The position numbers were made by a program, and so were the translations under genes. Positions 41,997 to 51,497 of a stretch of DNA of 64,000 nucleotides are shown piece after piece. Under the pieces are notes generated by a model that saw only the letters and a program-made list of their open reading frames with translations, had not been told where the DNA came from and made no database searches. The DNA lies in assembly GCA_030148025.1 (NCBI GenBank), contig JASBUG010000008.1, positions 62,001 through 126,000 of the forward strand. Reading direction: 5' to 3'. This stretch comes from Flavobacteriaceae bacterium. Its GTDB lineage: Bacteria > Bacteroidota > Bacteroidia > Flavobacteriales > Flavobacteriaceae. How positions within the stretch are numbered: the first letter of the stretch is position 1; each line of letters opens with the position of its first letter.

Positions 41997-44024
41997 TTAC
42001 TTACTATACTTTTTAAACCATGCTAAAGTGTGCTGAACTTTACTAATCATTTGACTTGGTCGCCTTTGAATACCATGAGATGCTCCAGGTAGCTCAACCA
42101 AAACCGTTTCAATTTTTCTCAGTTTTAAGGCATGATATAATTGCTTTGCTTCACTTGGTGGTGTACGCAAATCGTTCATTCCAACAATAACCATAGTTGG
42201 TGTTTCTACATTTCCTACTAACGATATTGGAGAGAATTTCCAATAACCTTCAAAGTTTTCCCAAGGTTGCCCTGGATAACGCGAATTAGCATATCCATAA
42301 TAATTATCAGCAACTAGAGTTTTACTGATCCAGTTCATAACTGGCTTATGTACTGCTGCGGCTTTAAATCTGTTATTCTTACCAATAATCCACGCAGTCA
42401 TGATTCCTCCTGCGCTTCCTCCTGTAACGAATAGTTTATTGTTATCTGCAATGCCTTTCTTCACTAAATGATCTACACCATCCATGACGTCCTGATAGTC
42501 ATCTCCTGGGTAATTGTTGTATAATAAATTTCCAAACTCCTCACCATAACTTGTGCTTCCTCTTGGGTTAGGATAAAACACGACATAACCATCGGCAGCA
42601 TACATTTGAATTTCCGGAGAAAAACGATCGCCATAATTAGAAATTGGTCCACCATGATTCTCAACAATTAACGGATAACTTTTTGAGCTATCATAGTTTG
42701 GAGGATAAGCCACCCAACCTTGAACATCACGTCCATCTGTAGTAGCTTTGTACCAAACCTCTTCTACTTTACTCAGGTTTCTATAAGACAATACATCTGA
42801 ATTTAAATCAGTAATGATCTTAGGCGATTTCTGTTTAGAACCAAAAACAGCAATATCTGCAGGGTGTGCAGGTGTTGTATACGTATAGGCAATGGTTCCA
42901 TTTCCAGATACTGAATATGATCCACCACCATAAGGTCTACCAATAGTATTTCCTCCAAGGTTATCGGCTAATTTATTAACCTTCCCATTCGTGCTTATAT
43001 ATCCAATTTTTGTATTCCCTTTATCATCATAAGTGAAGTATAAACCTTTACCGTCTTTAGCCCATTTAATACTAGAAACACTTCTATCTAACTTATTCGA
43101 AATCGTTCTTCGCTTAGAACCATCAGCAGACATTAAATGTAACTTAGTAGTTTGATACGTTTGTACTTTGTCTTTATAGCCTAAAAACGCTACAGTTTTA
43201 CCATCTGGTGACACTGTTGGAGAATAATCTGGACCTTGTTGCTTTGTAAGCTGTGTGATCTTTTTTGAATCAACATTCACCTTATAAACTTCACTGTTTC
43301 TAAAATCGTATTCCCAATCTGGATGTCTGTTTGAAGAAAAATAGATTTCTTTTCCATTTGAAGAAAATGAAATTCCTCTATGGCTATAATTATCACTTGT
43401 GATCTGTCTTGGTGTTCCGCCTTGAGCAGGCATCATAAAAATATGAGTAAACCCTGTTGGCATATAACCTCTACCATCAGCTTCATGTTTTAAACGATCG
43501 GTAATTCTTGCAGGTTTTGCCCATTTAGCACCTCTTGGTTTTTTTGGACCTCTAACCACTACTGGTGGTGCCTTAGGAACAAACATTGTAAATGCTAGAT
43601 ACTTTCCATCTGGCGACCAAGTAATACTTCCTGGTGAACCAGATAATTGTGAAATTTTAGCGATAGCACCTGTTTTTACCCAATACATATATACTTCTGA
43701 GCCTTCATCAGTCGAACTTCTAAAAACAATTCTATCGCCAGAAGGTGACCATCTTGCTCCACTTTCACTAACTTCCCTAGTTGTTAGTTTTCTATGGTTA
43801 CTTCCATCAGAATTAATGATCCAAAGGTTTCCTTTCCCTCTATCATTCATAATATCAAATCCACTTCTTCGATATACAATTTGCGATCCATCTGGAGAGA
43901 TTTGCGGATCTGCTGCATGTTCTAATTCAAAAACATCAAGTGGTTGAAAAGATGGTTTATTCTCTTGCGCGAAAGAAAATTGAGTAACTAATAATACTAA
44001 TAGAAACAGCTTAAAACGGTTCAT
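41997..44024 (-). CDS. Exported S9-family prolyl-oligopeptidase-type peptidase
   Basis: 675 residues with a signal peptide (1-19, ending SFAQ). Residues about 30-400 are a TolB-like beta-propeller with repeated SPDG-type turns (PQISPDGSQIVY, ARWSPSGDRIVF, TWSPDGKYLAF). The alpha/beta-hydrolase domain (about 410-675) has the nucleophile in GGSAGGIMTAW near 538, Asp in GMNDLRTPP near 620 and His in PGASHGI near 650. It is a periplasmic or outer-membrane peptidase likely cutting short peptides. It stands alone, 61 bases downstream of the ZIP gene. Confidence 0.93.
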   Translation of the reverse strand: MNRFKLFLLVLLVTQFSFAQENKPSFQPLDVFELEHAADPQISPDGSQIVYRRSGFDIMNDRGKGNLWIINSDGSNHRKLTTREVSESGARWSPSGDRIVFRSSTDEGSEVYMYWVKTGAIAKISQLSGSPGSITWSPDGKYLAFTMFVPKAPPVVVRGPKKPRGAKWAKPARITDRLKHEADGRGYMPTGFTHIFMMPAQGGTPRQITSDNYSHRGISFSSNGKEIYFSSNRHPDWEYDFRNSEVYKVNVDSKKITQLTKQQGPDYSPTVSPDGKTVAFLGYKDKVQTYQTTKLHLMSADGSKRRTISNKLDRSVSSIKWAKDGKGLYFTYDDKGNTKIGYISTNGKVNKLADNLGGNTIGRPYGGGSYSVSGNGTIAYTYTTPAHPADIAVFGSKQKSPKIITDLNSDVLSYRNLSKVEEVWYKATTDGRDVQGWVAYPPNYDSSKSYPLIVENHGGPISNYGDRFSPEIQMYAADGYVVFYPNPRGSTSYGEEFGNLLYNNYPGDDYQDVMDGVDHLVKKGIADNNKLFVTGGSAGGIMTAWIIGKNNRFKAAAVHKPVMNWISKTLVADNYYGYANSRYPGQPWENFEGYWKFSPISLVGNVETPTMVIVGMNDLRTPPSEAKQLYHALKLRKIETVLVELPGASHGIQRRPSQMISKVQHTLAWFKKYSK

Positions 44025-44085
44025 TGCTAAAGGTTTAAATTTTGAGCAATGAAGGTACTAATAATTTTGCCTGTTGCAAATAGAT

Positions 44086-44910
44086 TTATCCTAAAGCTAC
44101 ATCCAATGTCATCATGACTATAAAGCCACCTATAAACCCAAGTGTGGCAATGTCTGTATACTTGTCACGTTGGGTTTCTGGAATTACTTCTTCAACAACA
44201 ACAAATATCATAGCTCCAGCTGCAAAGGCTAATGCATACGGTAAAATTGGTGTGAAAAAAGTCACTGCTAAGGCTCCTATTACTGCAGAAACAGGTTCTA
44301 CAATTGCCGACATTTGTCCATACCAAAAGCTTTTAAACTTACTTGCTCCTTGACGACGCATTGGCATTGAAACAGCTAACCCTTCTGGAAAGTTCTGAAT
44401 AGCAATACCCAAAGCTAAAGCTACTGCTCCTCCAATTGTGGCTTCAGGAACACCAGCTGCAACACCTCCAAATAACACACCTACAGCTAATCCTTCAGGA
44501 ATATTATGAAGTGTAATCGCTAATACCAAAAGTGTTGTACGATGCCAAGGTGTTTTTATTCCTTCTTTTTCACTTTCTTTAAAATTGATATGTAAATGTG
44601 GTAATACTTTATCTAAACCAAATAGGAACAATGCTCCAAGTGCAAATCCTACTGCCGCAGGAATTACTTTTACAAAACCCTCTCCTTCACTCATTTCAAT
44701 TCCAGGAGCTAGTAAGCTCCAAAAACTGGCAGCTACCATCACGCCTCCCGTAAATCCTAGCATACCATCTAGCAAAGCACGATTCATTCCTTTAAAAAAG
44801 AATACAAGTGCAGCACCTGCCGCAGTTAAAATCCATGTGAATAGTGAGGCATATAATGCTGCTAAAATTGGATCAATAGATTCGAAATATTGTATGATTT
44901 GATCTAACAT
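44086..44910 (-). CDS. ZIP-family divalent metal transporter
   Basis: 274 residues with about eight membrane helices. The ZIP metal-site helices are clear: ITLHNIPEGLAVG in helix 4 near residue 135 and AIQNFPEGLAVSMP in helix 5 near 172. ZIP proteins move Zn(II), Fe(II) or Mn(II) into the cytoplasm. The start lies one base after the stop of the DtxR/MntR-type regulator gene, so the transporter is almost certainly under that regulator's own promoter. Confidence 0.93.
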   Translation of the reverse strand: MLDQIIQYFESIDPILAALYASLFTWILTAAGAALVFFFKGMNRALLDGMLGFTGGVMVAASFWSLLAPGIEMSEGEGFVKVIPAAVGFALGALFLFGLDKVLPHLHINFKESEKEGIKTPWHRTTLLVLAITLHNIPEGLAVGVLFGGVAAGVPEATIGGAVALALGIAIQNFPEGLAVSMPMRRQGASKFKSFWYGQMSAIVEPVSAVIGALAVTFFTPILPYALAFAAGAMIFVVVEEVIPETQRDKYTDIATLGFIGGFIVMMTLDVALG

Positions 44911-44911
44911 A

Positions 44912-45568
44912 TTAGTTTGCTTTTACAAATAAATTATTTGATACTTCTTTTGAAATAGCTAATACTTCAGCATTAATCTGCAAAGTCATAGATTCGTCAA
45001 AAGTTTCTTTAGAAACCACTTTTATTATTGTTCCTAAAGCTATTTGATGCTTGTCTAAATACTGAAGAAATTCAGAGGATGAATCTTTTACACCAATACA
45101 AATACATGTTTCTCCTTCGGCTAACTGAGACAGTAACATTTTTTCAGTCTTTTTAAAGTTTCCTTGTTTATCAGGAATAGGATCTCCATGTGGATCATGT
45201 GTTGGGAACTCTAAAAATGCATCTAACTGGTCAATCAGTTTTTCAGACTTAATATGCTCTAACTGTTCAGCTACTTCGTGAACCTCATCCCAAGAAAAGT
45301 TTAGCTTATCTACTAAAAACACTTCCCATAAACGATGTTTCCTAATAACTGTAGTTGCAGTTAATCGTCCTGATTCCGTTAAACTAACGCCTTGATATTT
45401 TTTATAATCTACCAGATCTTTTTCCGAAAGCTTCTTGATCATATCTGTCACAGAAGATGCTTTAGTATCCATACGTTGTGCAATAGCATTCGTACTTACA
45501 GACACACTTCCATGCTTGGATAAATGATAAATTGCTTTTAAATAATTCTCTTCTGAAAAAGTAACCAC
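44912..45568 (-). CDS. DtxR/MntR-family metal-dependent transcriptional regulator
   Basis: 218 residues, start GTG 45568. Residues 1-65 are the winged helix (YLKAIYHLSKHGSVSVSTNA, TKASSVTDMIKKL). Residues 66-140 are the dimerisation and metal-binding domain, with HRLWEVFLVDKL, the Glu/His pattern EVHEVAEQLEHI, and PTHDPHGDPIP. The C-terminal SH3-like FeoA domain is about 145-218. The family represses metal uptake when loaded with Fe(II) or Mn(II). It heads the operon with the ZIP transporter and is divergent from a TonB receptor, with a palindrome between them. Confidence 0.93.
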   Translation of the reverse strand: MVTFSEENYLKAIYHLSKHGSVSVSTNAIAQRMDTKASSVTDMIKKLSEKDLVDYKKYQGVSLTESGRLTATTVIRKHRLWEVFLVDKLNFSWDEVHEVAEQLEHIKSEKLIDQLDAFLEFPTHDPHGDPIPDKQGNFKKTEKMLLSQLAEGETCICIGVKDSSSEFLQYLDKHQIALGTIIKVVSKETFDESMTLQINAEVLAISKEVSNNLFVKAN

Positions 45569-45585
45569 TTCAATAAAAGTTTGGG

Positions 45586-45593
45586 CAAATATA
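45586..45593 (-). promoter_or_regulatory. -7 box of the DtxR/MntR-ZIP operon
   Basis: On the minus strand TATATTTG matches TAnnTTTG exactly, 17 bases before GTG 45568. No TTG at standard spacing was found. The divergent palindrome at 45621-45636 lies at about the -33 to -45 zone. Confidence 0.55.
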
Positions 45594-45620
45594 CACTTTT
45601 TACATCAATTGAAATAATTT

Positions 45621-45636
45621 TTTAGACAAGTCTAAA
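45621..45636. promoter_or_regulatory. Perfect palindrome TTTAGAC-AA-GTCTAAA, candidate DtxR/MntR operator
   Basis: Seven-base arms with a two-base centre lie midway between the divergent regulator and TonB-receptor genes. The palindrome ends 8 bases before the receptor -7 box and covers its -33 zone. Size and position fit a DtxR-family dimer site, so binding would block the receptor promoter and probably also affect the regulator's own promoter. Confidence 0.65.
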
Positions 45637-45644
45637 TTTTAATT

Positions 45645-45652
45645 TATATTTG
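45645..45652 (+). promoter_or_regulatory. -7 box of the TonB-receptor gene
   Basis: TATATTTG matches TAnnTTTG. The predicted start near 45659 leaves about 9 bases to GTG 45668 and rules out translation from the in-frame TTG at 45650. Confidence 0.6.
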
Positions 45653-45667
45653 CATAAAAATTTAAAA

Positions 45668-47965
45668 GTGAAAACATATTTTACAGCAGTAATTTTACTG
45701 TTAACCACATATATACAAGCACAAACTTTTACAATTTCTGGTAAAGTAACAACTGATAGTGAACCTCTTGCTTTTGCAAATGTGAGCATTAAGAAAAGTT
45801 CTAAAGGAGCTATTTCTCAAAATAATGGAGATTATAAAATTACCTCATTAAAGCCTGGGAACTATATTATTGAAGCCTCGTTTACAGGATATATTACCTT
45901 AAAAAAATCTGTTACTATATCTGATCAAAATATTGTTTTAAATTTTGACCTAAAGGAAGATCAACTATTAGATGAAGTCGTTGTTACTGGAACTCGAACT
46001 TTTAAGCGTAAAACCAATTCGCCAGTCATTGTGAGTATTCTAAACAGTGAAGCTTTAAATAATGTACAGGCATGTAACTTATCAGAAGGTTTAAGATTTC
46101 AACCTGGTTTAAGAGTTGAAACCGATTGCCAAACCTGTAATTACACACAACTACGTATGAATGGTTTAGCTGGTGGTTATTCGCAGATATTAATTAACGG
46201 ACGCTCAATTTTTAGTCCGTTAACAGGCTTATATGGTTTAGAGCAAATTCCTGTGAATATGATCGATCGTATTGAAACCATTCGTGGTGGTGGATCGACT
46301 TTATATGGCTCGAGTGCTATTGGTGGTGTTGTAAACATCATTACCAAAATACCAAAAGAGAATAGCTACGACGTCAACTACACATATCAATCTATAAAAG
46401 GAAAAGCATTTGATCATGTTATTAATGGTAATGCAACGGTTGTTTCAAAAAATGAAACTGGTGGTGTATCTTTATTTGTAAATAAACGTCATCGTGATAC
46501 TTACGATGCTAATGGTGATAATTTTTCAGAACTACCAGAACTAAAAAACACCTCATTTGGAACCAATTTCTTTTACCTACCAGCAGAAAACCAAAAGTTA
46601 GAAGCTAGCTTTAGTAGTATGCACGAGTACCGTTATGGTGGTGAAGTTGTAGATAAAGCTCCTCATTTAGCATTACAGTCGGAAGAACGTACACATGATG
46701 TGCTTATGGGAAGTTTAGATTATCAGGTAAATTTCAATAATGATAACAGCTCATTAATTGCTTATGCTGCTGGACAACGTACAGATAGAGATCATTATAC
46801 AGGAATTTTTCCAGATGATCCAGCAGACATTCAGACACATCTTGAGAATCCACCTTACGGAACTTCGGAAACTAAAACACTTCAAGGAGGTGCGCAATTC
46901 AATCATCGATTTAAAGATTTTATAAAAGGTGATAATGTGTTCACTTTAGGATCGGAATATGTAGTTGATGACGTTTTAGATGTTATTGATGCCTATAATT
47001 ACAAAATAGATCAGACCACAAAAACCTTTGCAATGTTCTTGCAAAGCGATTGGGAAATGTCTCCGAAGTTTACATTGCTTTCAGGTGTGCGTTTCGACAA
47101 ACATAATCTAGTAAATAAGGTAATATTGAGTCCGCGTGTTTCTGCTCTTTACAAGCCCCATAACAATTTACAATTCCGAACAACTTGGAGTACTGGTTTT
47201 AGAGCACCACAAGCGTTCGATACCGATTTACATATCGCTTTTGCTGGTGGAGGAATATCGCGCATTTCATTGTCTGACGATTTAAAAGAAGAACGTTCAA
47301 ACAGTTTTAGTGCTTCTATTAATTACGATAAACCAACCGAACATTACATTTTCGGATTTACACTTGAAGGCTTTTATACGCATTTAAATGATGCTTTCTT
47401 TTTAGCGCCTTTAGGTGAAGATACATTTGGTGAACGTTTTGAAAAACAAAATGGAGATGGTGCAACCGTAAAAGGTATCACTTTTGAAGTTCGTGCTAAC
47501 TACGATAAGAAAGTACAACTTGAAGCTGGATTCAATATTCAGTCGAGTAAGTTTGATACAGCTGTAGAAAACATTGAAGGTTTACCAGCTTTACGTAAGT
47601 TTTTAAGAACACCTAATGAATATGGTTTTGCTACGTTATCATTTATGCCAAATAGTCGTTTTAATACAACTATAAACTACGTGTATACTGGATCAATGAC
47701 CATCGCTCATTTTGCTGGCGCACCTGAACAAACTATTGATGCTTATGTAGAATCTAAAGCATTCTCTGAACTAGGGTTTAAGAGCAGCTATAGCTTTAGC
47801 TTAGATAAGATCGATACATCTTTAGAGTTGTTTGGTGGCGTAAAAAACATTTTTGATGCCTACCAAGATGATTTCGACTCTGGTAAAAACAGAGATAGTA
47901 ACTATGTTTACGGTCCTGGAGCACCTAGAACAGTGTTTTTAGGATTACGATTGAAGTCGTTGTAA
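45668..47965 (+). CDS. TonB-dependent outer-membrane receptor, likely metal or metallophore uptake
   Basis: 765 residues from GTG 45668, chosen because the promoter box at 45645-45652 lies over the only longer start. A signal peptide ends TYIQAQ. A carboxypeptidase-regulatory-like domain covers about 20-100 (ISGKVTTDSEPLAFANVSI), with a TonB-box-like LLDEVVVTGTR near 102. The plug has CQTCNYTQLRMNG and SAIGGVVNIIT, and the barrel runs to the terminal FLGLRLKSL. No SusD partner is present. The palindrome upstream and the divergent metal regulator point to control by iron, manganese or zinc rather than polysaccharide use. Confidence 0.9.
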   Translation: MKTYFTAVILLLTTYIQAQTFTISGKVTTDSEPLAFANVSIKKSSKGAISQNNGDYKITSLKPGNYIIEASFTGYITLKKSVTISDQNIVLNFDLKEDQLLDEVVVTGTRTFKRKTNSPVIVSILNSEALNNVQACNLSEGLRFQPGLRVETDCQTCNYTQLRMNGLAGGYSQILINGRSIFSPLTGLYGLEQIPVNMIDRIETIRGGGSTLYGSSAIGGVVNIITKIPKENSYDVNYTYQSIKGKAFDHVINGNATVVSKNETGGVSLFVNKRHRDTYDANGDNFSELPELKNTSFGTNFFYLPAENQKLEASFSSMHEYRYGGEVVDKAPHLALQSEERTHDVLMGSLDYQVNFNNDNSSLIAYAAGQRTDRDHYTGIFPDDPADIQTHLENPPYGTSETKTLQGGAQFNHRFKDFIKGDNVFTLGSEYVVDDVLDVIDAYNYKIDQTTKTFAMFLQSDWEMSPKFTLLSGVRFDKHNLVNKVILSPRVSALYKPHNNLQFRTTWSTGFRAPQAFDTDLHIAFAGGGISRISLSDDLKEERSNSFSASINYDKPTEHYIFGFTLEGFYTHLNDAFFLAPLGEDTFGERFEKQNGDGATVKGITFEVRANYDKKVQLEAGFNIQSSKFDTAVENIEGLPALRKFLRTPNEYGFATLSFMPNSRFNTTINYVYTGSMTIAHFAGAPEQTIDAYVESKAFSELGFKSSYSFSLDKIDTSLELFGGVKNIFDAYQDDFDSGKNRDSNYVYGPGAPRTVFLGLRLKSL

Positions 47966-47972
47966 GAAGTTA

Positions 47973-48215
47973 TGTCATTCTGTGTGTAGCAAGGTAAAAC
48001 GAAGAATTTCTAACTATAGCTTTTAAGATTCTTCAGTCATTACATTCCTTCTGAATGACAATAAATCTTGATTTTGGATTAAAAGTGGATTCCGTATCAA
48101 GTACGGAATGACAATACAAATTAATTGTGTCATTATGAGGAGTGAATTTATGAACGACGTAATAATCTCAAGCAAACAGATTCTCACGCATTTTTAATAA
48201 AATGCTCAGAATGAC
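47973..48215. repeat. Dispersed inverted-repeat elements, three joined copies (C-E)
   Basis: Three segments fill the gap between two convergent stops. The first runs from GTCATTCTGTG to TTCTGAATGAC. The second contains the hairpin ATTCCGTA-TCAAG-TACGGAAT at 48089-48109 followed by GAC. The third runs from GTCATTATGAGGAGTG to GCTCAGAATGAC. Orientation of the ends is inverted in each. Confidence 0.8.
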
Positions 48216-48243
48216 AACTTCGGATCTAAACTACTGTTAGCAA

Positions 48244-49029
48244 CTAAAACCCATGTTCTTTTTGTAATTGCTCGTAGGCTTCCTGTACTTGTCTAAATTT
48301 CTCTTCAGCACCTTGTTGATGCTCTTTTCCTAAATGAATGACGCGATCTGGATGGTACTTTTTAGCCATTTTTCGGTAAGCTTTCTTGATCTCATCCACA
48401 GTAGCTGTTTTATCGATCTCGAGAATTTTATAGGCATTCTCTTTACTATTAAAGAACATCGCCTTGATGCTTTCAAAATCTTTGCTGTTTATCCCTAAAT
48501 ACCCAGCCATGGTATATATTTGGCGGACTTCATTTTCCGTAACATAACCATCGGCTTTAGCAATTCCGAACAAAAAATGCATTAATTGCAAACGCGAAGG
48601 ATGATCCATCATTTGCCTGATCTGCAAGCAAACTTGTCGTGTGGATATATTGGTTTGCTTATTAATGTTTTTAAACAACTTAAAAGCGTGATTTGCTCGT
48701 TCTTTACCATACATATTTGCAAATTGATGGCGTACAAAATCCAGCTCACGTTGGTCTTGTTTTCCATCTGCTTTAATAACAATAGATGCCAAAATAAGTA
48801 AGCTCACTTCAAAATCGCCCGATTCTGTTTGAGGGCGTTGTTGCGGTCGTGATCTATATGTTGTTTGTCTTCGTCTTCTTTGTTTGGTGTTTCCTTGTTC
48901 TAAAAATGGGCTCCCATTTCCATCTGCCATTGCATCAACCACACTTCCTAATGCCAACCCAATAATAGCACCTATAGGACCTCCAAACGACCATCCTAAC
49001 GAAGCACCTATCCACTTTGAAAAACTCAT
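48244..49029 (-). CDS. DjlA-like co-chaperone with TerB and J domains
   Basis: 261 residues. The N-terminal glycine-rich hydrophobic stretch ([20 protein letters not shown]) resembles a membrane-associating segment. A TerB-like helical domain covers about 75-185 ([37 protein letters not shown]). The C-terminal J domain (about 195-261) has [18 protein letters not shown] and the HPD signature in KYHPDRV. The J domain would stimulate DnaK. It is convergent with the TonB-receptor gene across the repeat cluster. On the minus strand a TATATTTG box lies at 49062-49055. Confidence 0.9.
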   Translation of the reverse strand: MSFSKWIGASLGWSFGGPIGAIIGLALGSVVDAMADGNGSPFLEQGNTKQRRRRQTTYRSRPQQRPQTESGDFEVSLLILASIVIKADGKQDQRELDFVRHQFANMYGKERANHAFKLFKNINKQTNISTRQVCLQIRQMMDHPSRLQLMHFLFGIAKADGYVTENEVRQIYTMAGYLGINSKDFESIKAMFFNSKENAYKILEIDKTATVDEIKKAYRKMAKKYHPDRVIHLGKEHQQGAEEKFRQVQEAYEQLQKEHGF

Positions 49030-49106
49030 GTAAGTAATAAATTTTATTTATGACCAAATATAATATTTGTTAGTTGATAGTTATGATAATATGTTACACA
49101 TTTCCG

Positions 49107-49114
49107 TATCTTTG
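49107..49114 (+). promoter_or_regulatory. Candidate -7 box (TATCTTTG) of the bacilliredoxin gene
   Basis: The box matches TAnnTTTG, 32 bases before ATG 49147. A TTG -33 element at normal spacing was not found. Confidence 0.4.
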
Positions 49115-49146
49115 TATCATAATTATTTAAAATAAAAAATCAAGAT

Positions 49147-49557
49147 ATGTATCCAGCAGAATTAGTAAAACCAATGCGTGAACATTTAACACAAGTTGGA
49201 TTCGAAGAATTACATACCTCAGAAGCAGTTGATGCTTTAATTGCTAAAGGCGGAACAACATTAGTAGTAGTAAACTCTGTTTGTGGTTGTGCAGCGGCCA
49301 ATGCACGTCCAGGAGCAATAATGAGTTTACAAAACGATAAAAAACCAGCTAATTTAGCTACGGTTTTTGCAGGTGTAGATAGAGAAGCTACCGATAAAGC
49401 TCGTGAGCTTATGATTCCGTTTCCTCCTAGTTCACCTAGTATGGCATTATTTAAAGATGGTGAATTAGTACATATGTTAGAGCGTCATCATATTGAAGGT
49501 CGTCCAGCAGAATTAATTGCTGAAAACCTTATGGATGCTTATAACGAACATTGTTAA
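49147..49557 (+). CDS. Bacilliredoxin (BrxA/BrxB, YphP/YqiW family)
   Basis: 136 residues, typical size. The redox motif Cys-Gly-Cys is in VVNSVCGCAAANARP near residues 52-54. The segments FAGVDREATDKARE and PPSSPSMALFKDGELVHMLERH complete the thioredoxin-like fold. Bacilliredoxins remove bacillithiol from proteins, and homologues are common in Bacteroidota. A clear intrinsic terminator follows. Confidence 0.93.
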   Translation: MYPAELVKPMREHLTQVGFEELHTSEAVDALIAKGGTTLVVVNSVCGCAAANARPGAIMSLQNDKKPANLATVFAGVDREATDKARELMIPFPPSSPSMALFKDGELVHMLERHHIEGRPAELIAENLMDAYNEHC

Positions 49558-49584
49558 GAGCTAATTCTTAAAAGAAAATTTACG

Positions 49585-49609
49585 AACCACGTTTATACGT
49601 GGTTTTTTT
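49585..49609 (+). terminator. Terminator after the bacilliredoxin gene
   Basis: A perfect 8-bp stem AACCACGT/ACGTGGTT with a 4-base loop (TTAT) is followed by a T run, 27 bases after the stop. Confidence 0.88.
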
Positions 49610-49641
49610 ATGTTTATTTTTGGACCCACAAACAAACACTG

Positions 49642-50376
49642 ATGCAAAAACTATTGGCGTATCCGCTATCTGTACTATTCTATTTATTCTTTGGATTTAT
49701 ACTAGCAATATTTCATCCTATTCAATGGTTTTGTTTCAATGTTTTGGGATACAAAGCACATAAAATTAGTGTCATCTGGTTACAGTTTTGGTTAATGCGT
49801 TCTACCAATTTACTAGGTACTAGATATTCGTTTGAAAACCCTTATACAATAGATGCTGATCAACCAGTTATTATTGTTGCAAATCACCAAAGTCTATACG
49901 ATATTCCGCCAATTCTATGGTACTTTAGGAAGCATCACCCAAAGTTTATTAGTAAAAAAGAACTAGGTAAAGGTATCCCAAGTGTATCGTATAATTTACG
50001 TCATGGTGGTTCGGTATTGATAGACAGAAAAGATCCTGTTCAATCTATAAAAGCTATTGAAGATTTTTCTAAACGTGTACAACAAAACAATTGGGCAGCA
50101 GTTATTTTTCCTGAAGGTACCAGAAGTAGAAACGGACAGCCAAAACCTTTTAAAACAAAAGGCTTATTAACTTTAATGGATCAAATTCCTGATGCGATTA
50201 TTGTTCCGTTAACTATTAATAATTCGTGGAAAATGTTAAAGTATGGAAAATTCCCGATGGGACTAGGCATTCATATTAAATTTAAAGCTCACCAACCTTT
50301 AAAGATCAGTGACCATAACAATGAAACACTTGCTAAAATTGTTGAAACTAAAATAACAGAAGCCGTTGAATTATGA
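49642..50376 (+). CDS. plsC: 1-acyl-sn-glycerol-3-phosphate acyltransferase (PlsC)
   Basis: 244 residues. A hydrophobic N-terminal segment (about 6-30) gives membrane association. The acyltransferase motifs are HX4D in NHQSLYDIP near residue 82, KKELGKGIP near 112, FPEGTRSRNG near 158 and VPLTINNSWK near 195. It makes phosphatidic acid at the membrane. A TATTTTTG box at 49615-49622 may be its promoter. Its stop overlaps the start of the HD gene by 4 bases (ATGA), beginning a three-gene unit. Confidence 0.93.
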   Translation: MQKLLAYPLSVLFYLFFGFILAIFHPIQWFCFNVLGYKAHKISVIWLQFWLMRSTNLLGTRYSFENPYTIDADQPVIIVANHQSLYDIPPILWYFRKHHPKFISKKELGKGIPSVSYNLRHGGSVLIDRKDPVQSIKAIEDFSKRVQQNNWAAVIFPEGTRSRNGQPKPFKTKGLLTLMDQIPDAIIVPLTINNSWKMLKYGKFPMGLGIHIKFKAHQPLKISDHNNETLAKIVETKITEAVEL

Positions 50377-51029
50377 CAGATAAAGAGTTAATTGACATCA
50401 CAAAGAATTTTGTAATAGAACAACTTGAAAATGCCGAAGGTGGTCATGATTGGTTTCACATTTTAAGAGTGTATAACAATGCCATCAATATTGGAAAATC
50501 TGAAAATGTAGATATGCTTATTGTTGCTCTAGGTGCCTTGTTACATGATATTGCAGATAGTAAATTTCATGATGGCGACGAGAGTGTTGGTCCAAAAGTA
50601 GCTCGAGAGTTTTTATTTAAACATAATGTGGATAGTTTGGTCATTGAACACGTTGTTAAGATCATCGAGAACATATCATTTAAAAAATCTTTAGAAGGTG
50701 GAGAGATATTTAAATCTCCTGAATTAGATGTGATTCAAGATGCAGATAGACTAGATGCTATTGGCGCTATTGGAATTGCCCGTTGTTTTAATTATGGTGG
50801 ATTTAAAAACCGAAAACTTTTTGATCCAGATATTGCTCCAAACCTCAACATGACCAAAGAAGAGTATAAAAATTCGGAATCCCCAACAATCAATCATTTT
50901 TACGAAAAGTTGTTATTACTAAAGGATAAAATGAATACTAAAACCGGGAAGCGAATTGCTGAACAACGTCATAAATTCATGGAAGCGTATTTAAATCAAT
51001 TTTACGCAGAATGGGATGGAAAAAAGTAA
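50373..51029 (+). CDS. HD-domain phosphohydrolase
   Basis: 218 residues. The HD metal-site pattern is GGHDWFHILRV (first His near 24-28), ALLHDIADSKF near 60-65 (His-Asp) and IQDADRLDAIGAIGIAR near 125 (distal Asp). It resembles the YedJ/PF01966 type of small cytoplasmic phosphohydrolase; the substrate is unknown. It is translationally coupled to plsC and overlaps the following GNAT gene by 14 bases. Confidence 0.88.
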   Translation: MTDKELIDITKNFVIEQLENAEGGHDWFHILRVYNNAINIGKSENVDMLIVALGALLHDIADSKFHDGDESVGPKVAREFLFKHNVDSLVIEHVVKIIENISFKKSLEGGEIFKSPELDVIQDADRLDAIGAIGIARCFNYGGFKNRKLFDPDIAPNLNMTKEEYKNSESPTINHFYEKLLLLKDKMNTKTGKRIAEQRHKFMEAYLNQFYAEWDGKK

Positions 51030-51471
51030 TCTCACATATCAGCTTATTGAAGGTCGTCCATCAGCTAAACTTCTAGAGGAAATTTTAGAGGTTTATATCT
51101 CCGTTTTTGAAGATTATAAACTTGAATTCTTTAAAAATCGTATTCATGAAAAGGAAGATGTTGTTATTGCTCTTTGTTATGACAATACAAAACTTGTAGC
51201 TTTTAAAATAGGCTATCGCTATAACGACACAACGTTATACAGTTGGGTTGGTGGAGTTTTACCATCACATCGCAGATTAGGTATTGCTCAAGAGTTAGCT
51301 AGTATGCAACATACTTTTGCTAAAGAACAAGGCTATAAAAAACTACGTACTAAATCTATGAATCGTTTTAAACCTATGATGATCCTTAACCTTAAAAATG
51401 GGTTTGATATTACTAAAGTTTACACCAACGATATTGGGCAAACAAAAGTAATTTTTGAGAAAGACCTTTAG
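51016..51471 (+). CDS. GNAT-family N-acetyltransferase
   Basis: 151 residues. The acetyl-CoA loop is in GGVLPSHRRLGIAQELA near residue 78, followed by RTKSMNRFKPMMILNLKNGF, typical of the C-terminal GNAT motif. The substrate is unknown. It is the last gene of the plsC-HD-GNAT unit, and the repeat cluster follows. Confidence 0.85.
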   Translation: MEKSNLTYQLIEGRPSAKLLEEILEVYISVFEDYKLEFFKNRIHEKEDVVIALCYDNTKLVAFKIGYRYNDTTLYSWVGGVLPSHRRLGIAQELASMQHTFAKEQGYKKLRTKSMNRFKPMMILNLKNGFDITKVYTNDIGQTKVIFEKDL

Positions 51472-51497
51472 CATATCTCTATGACATTTAATAATAT

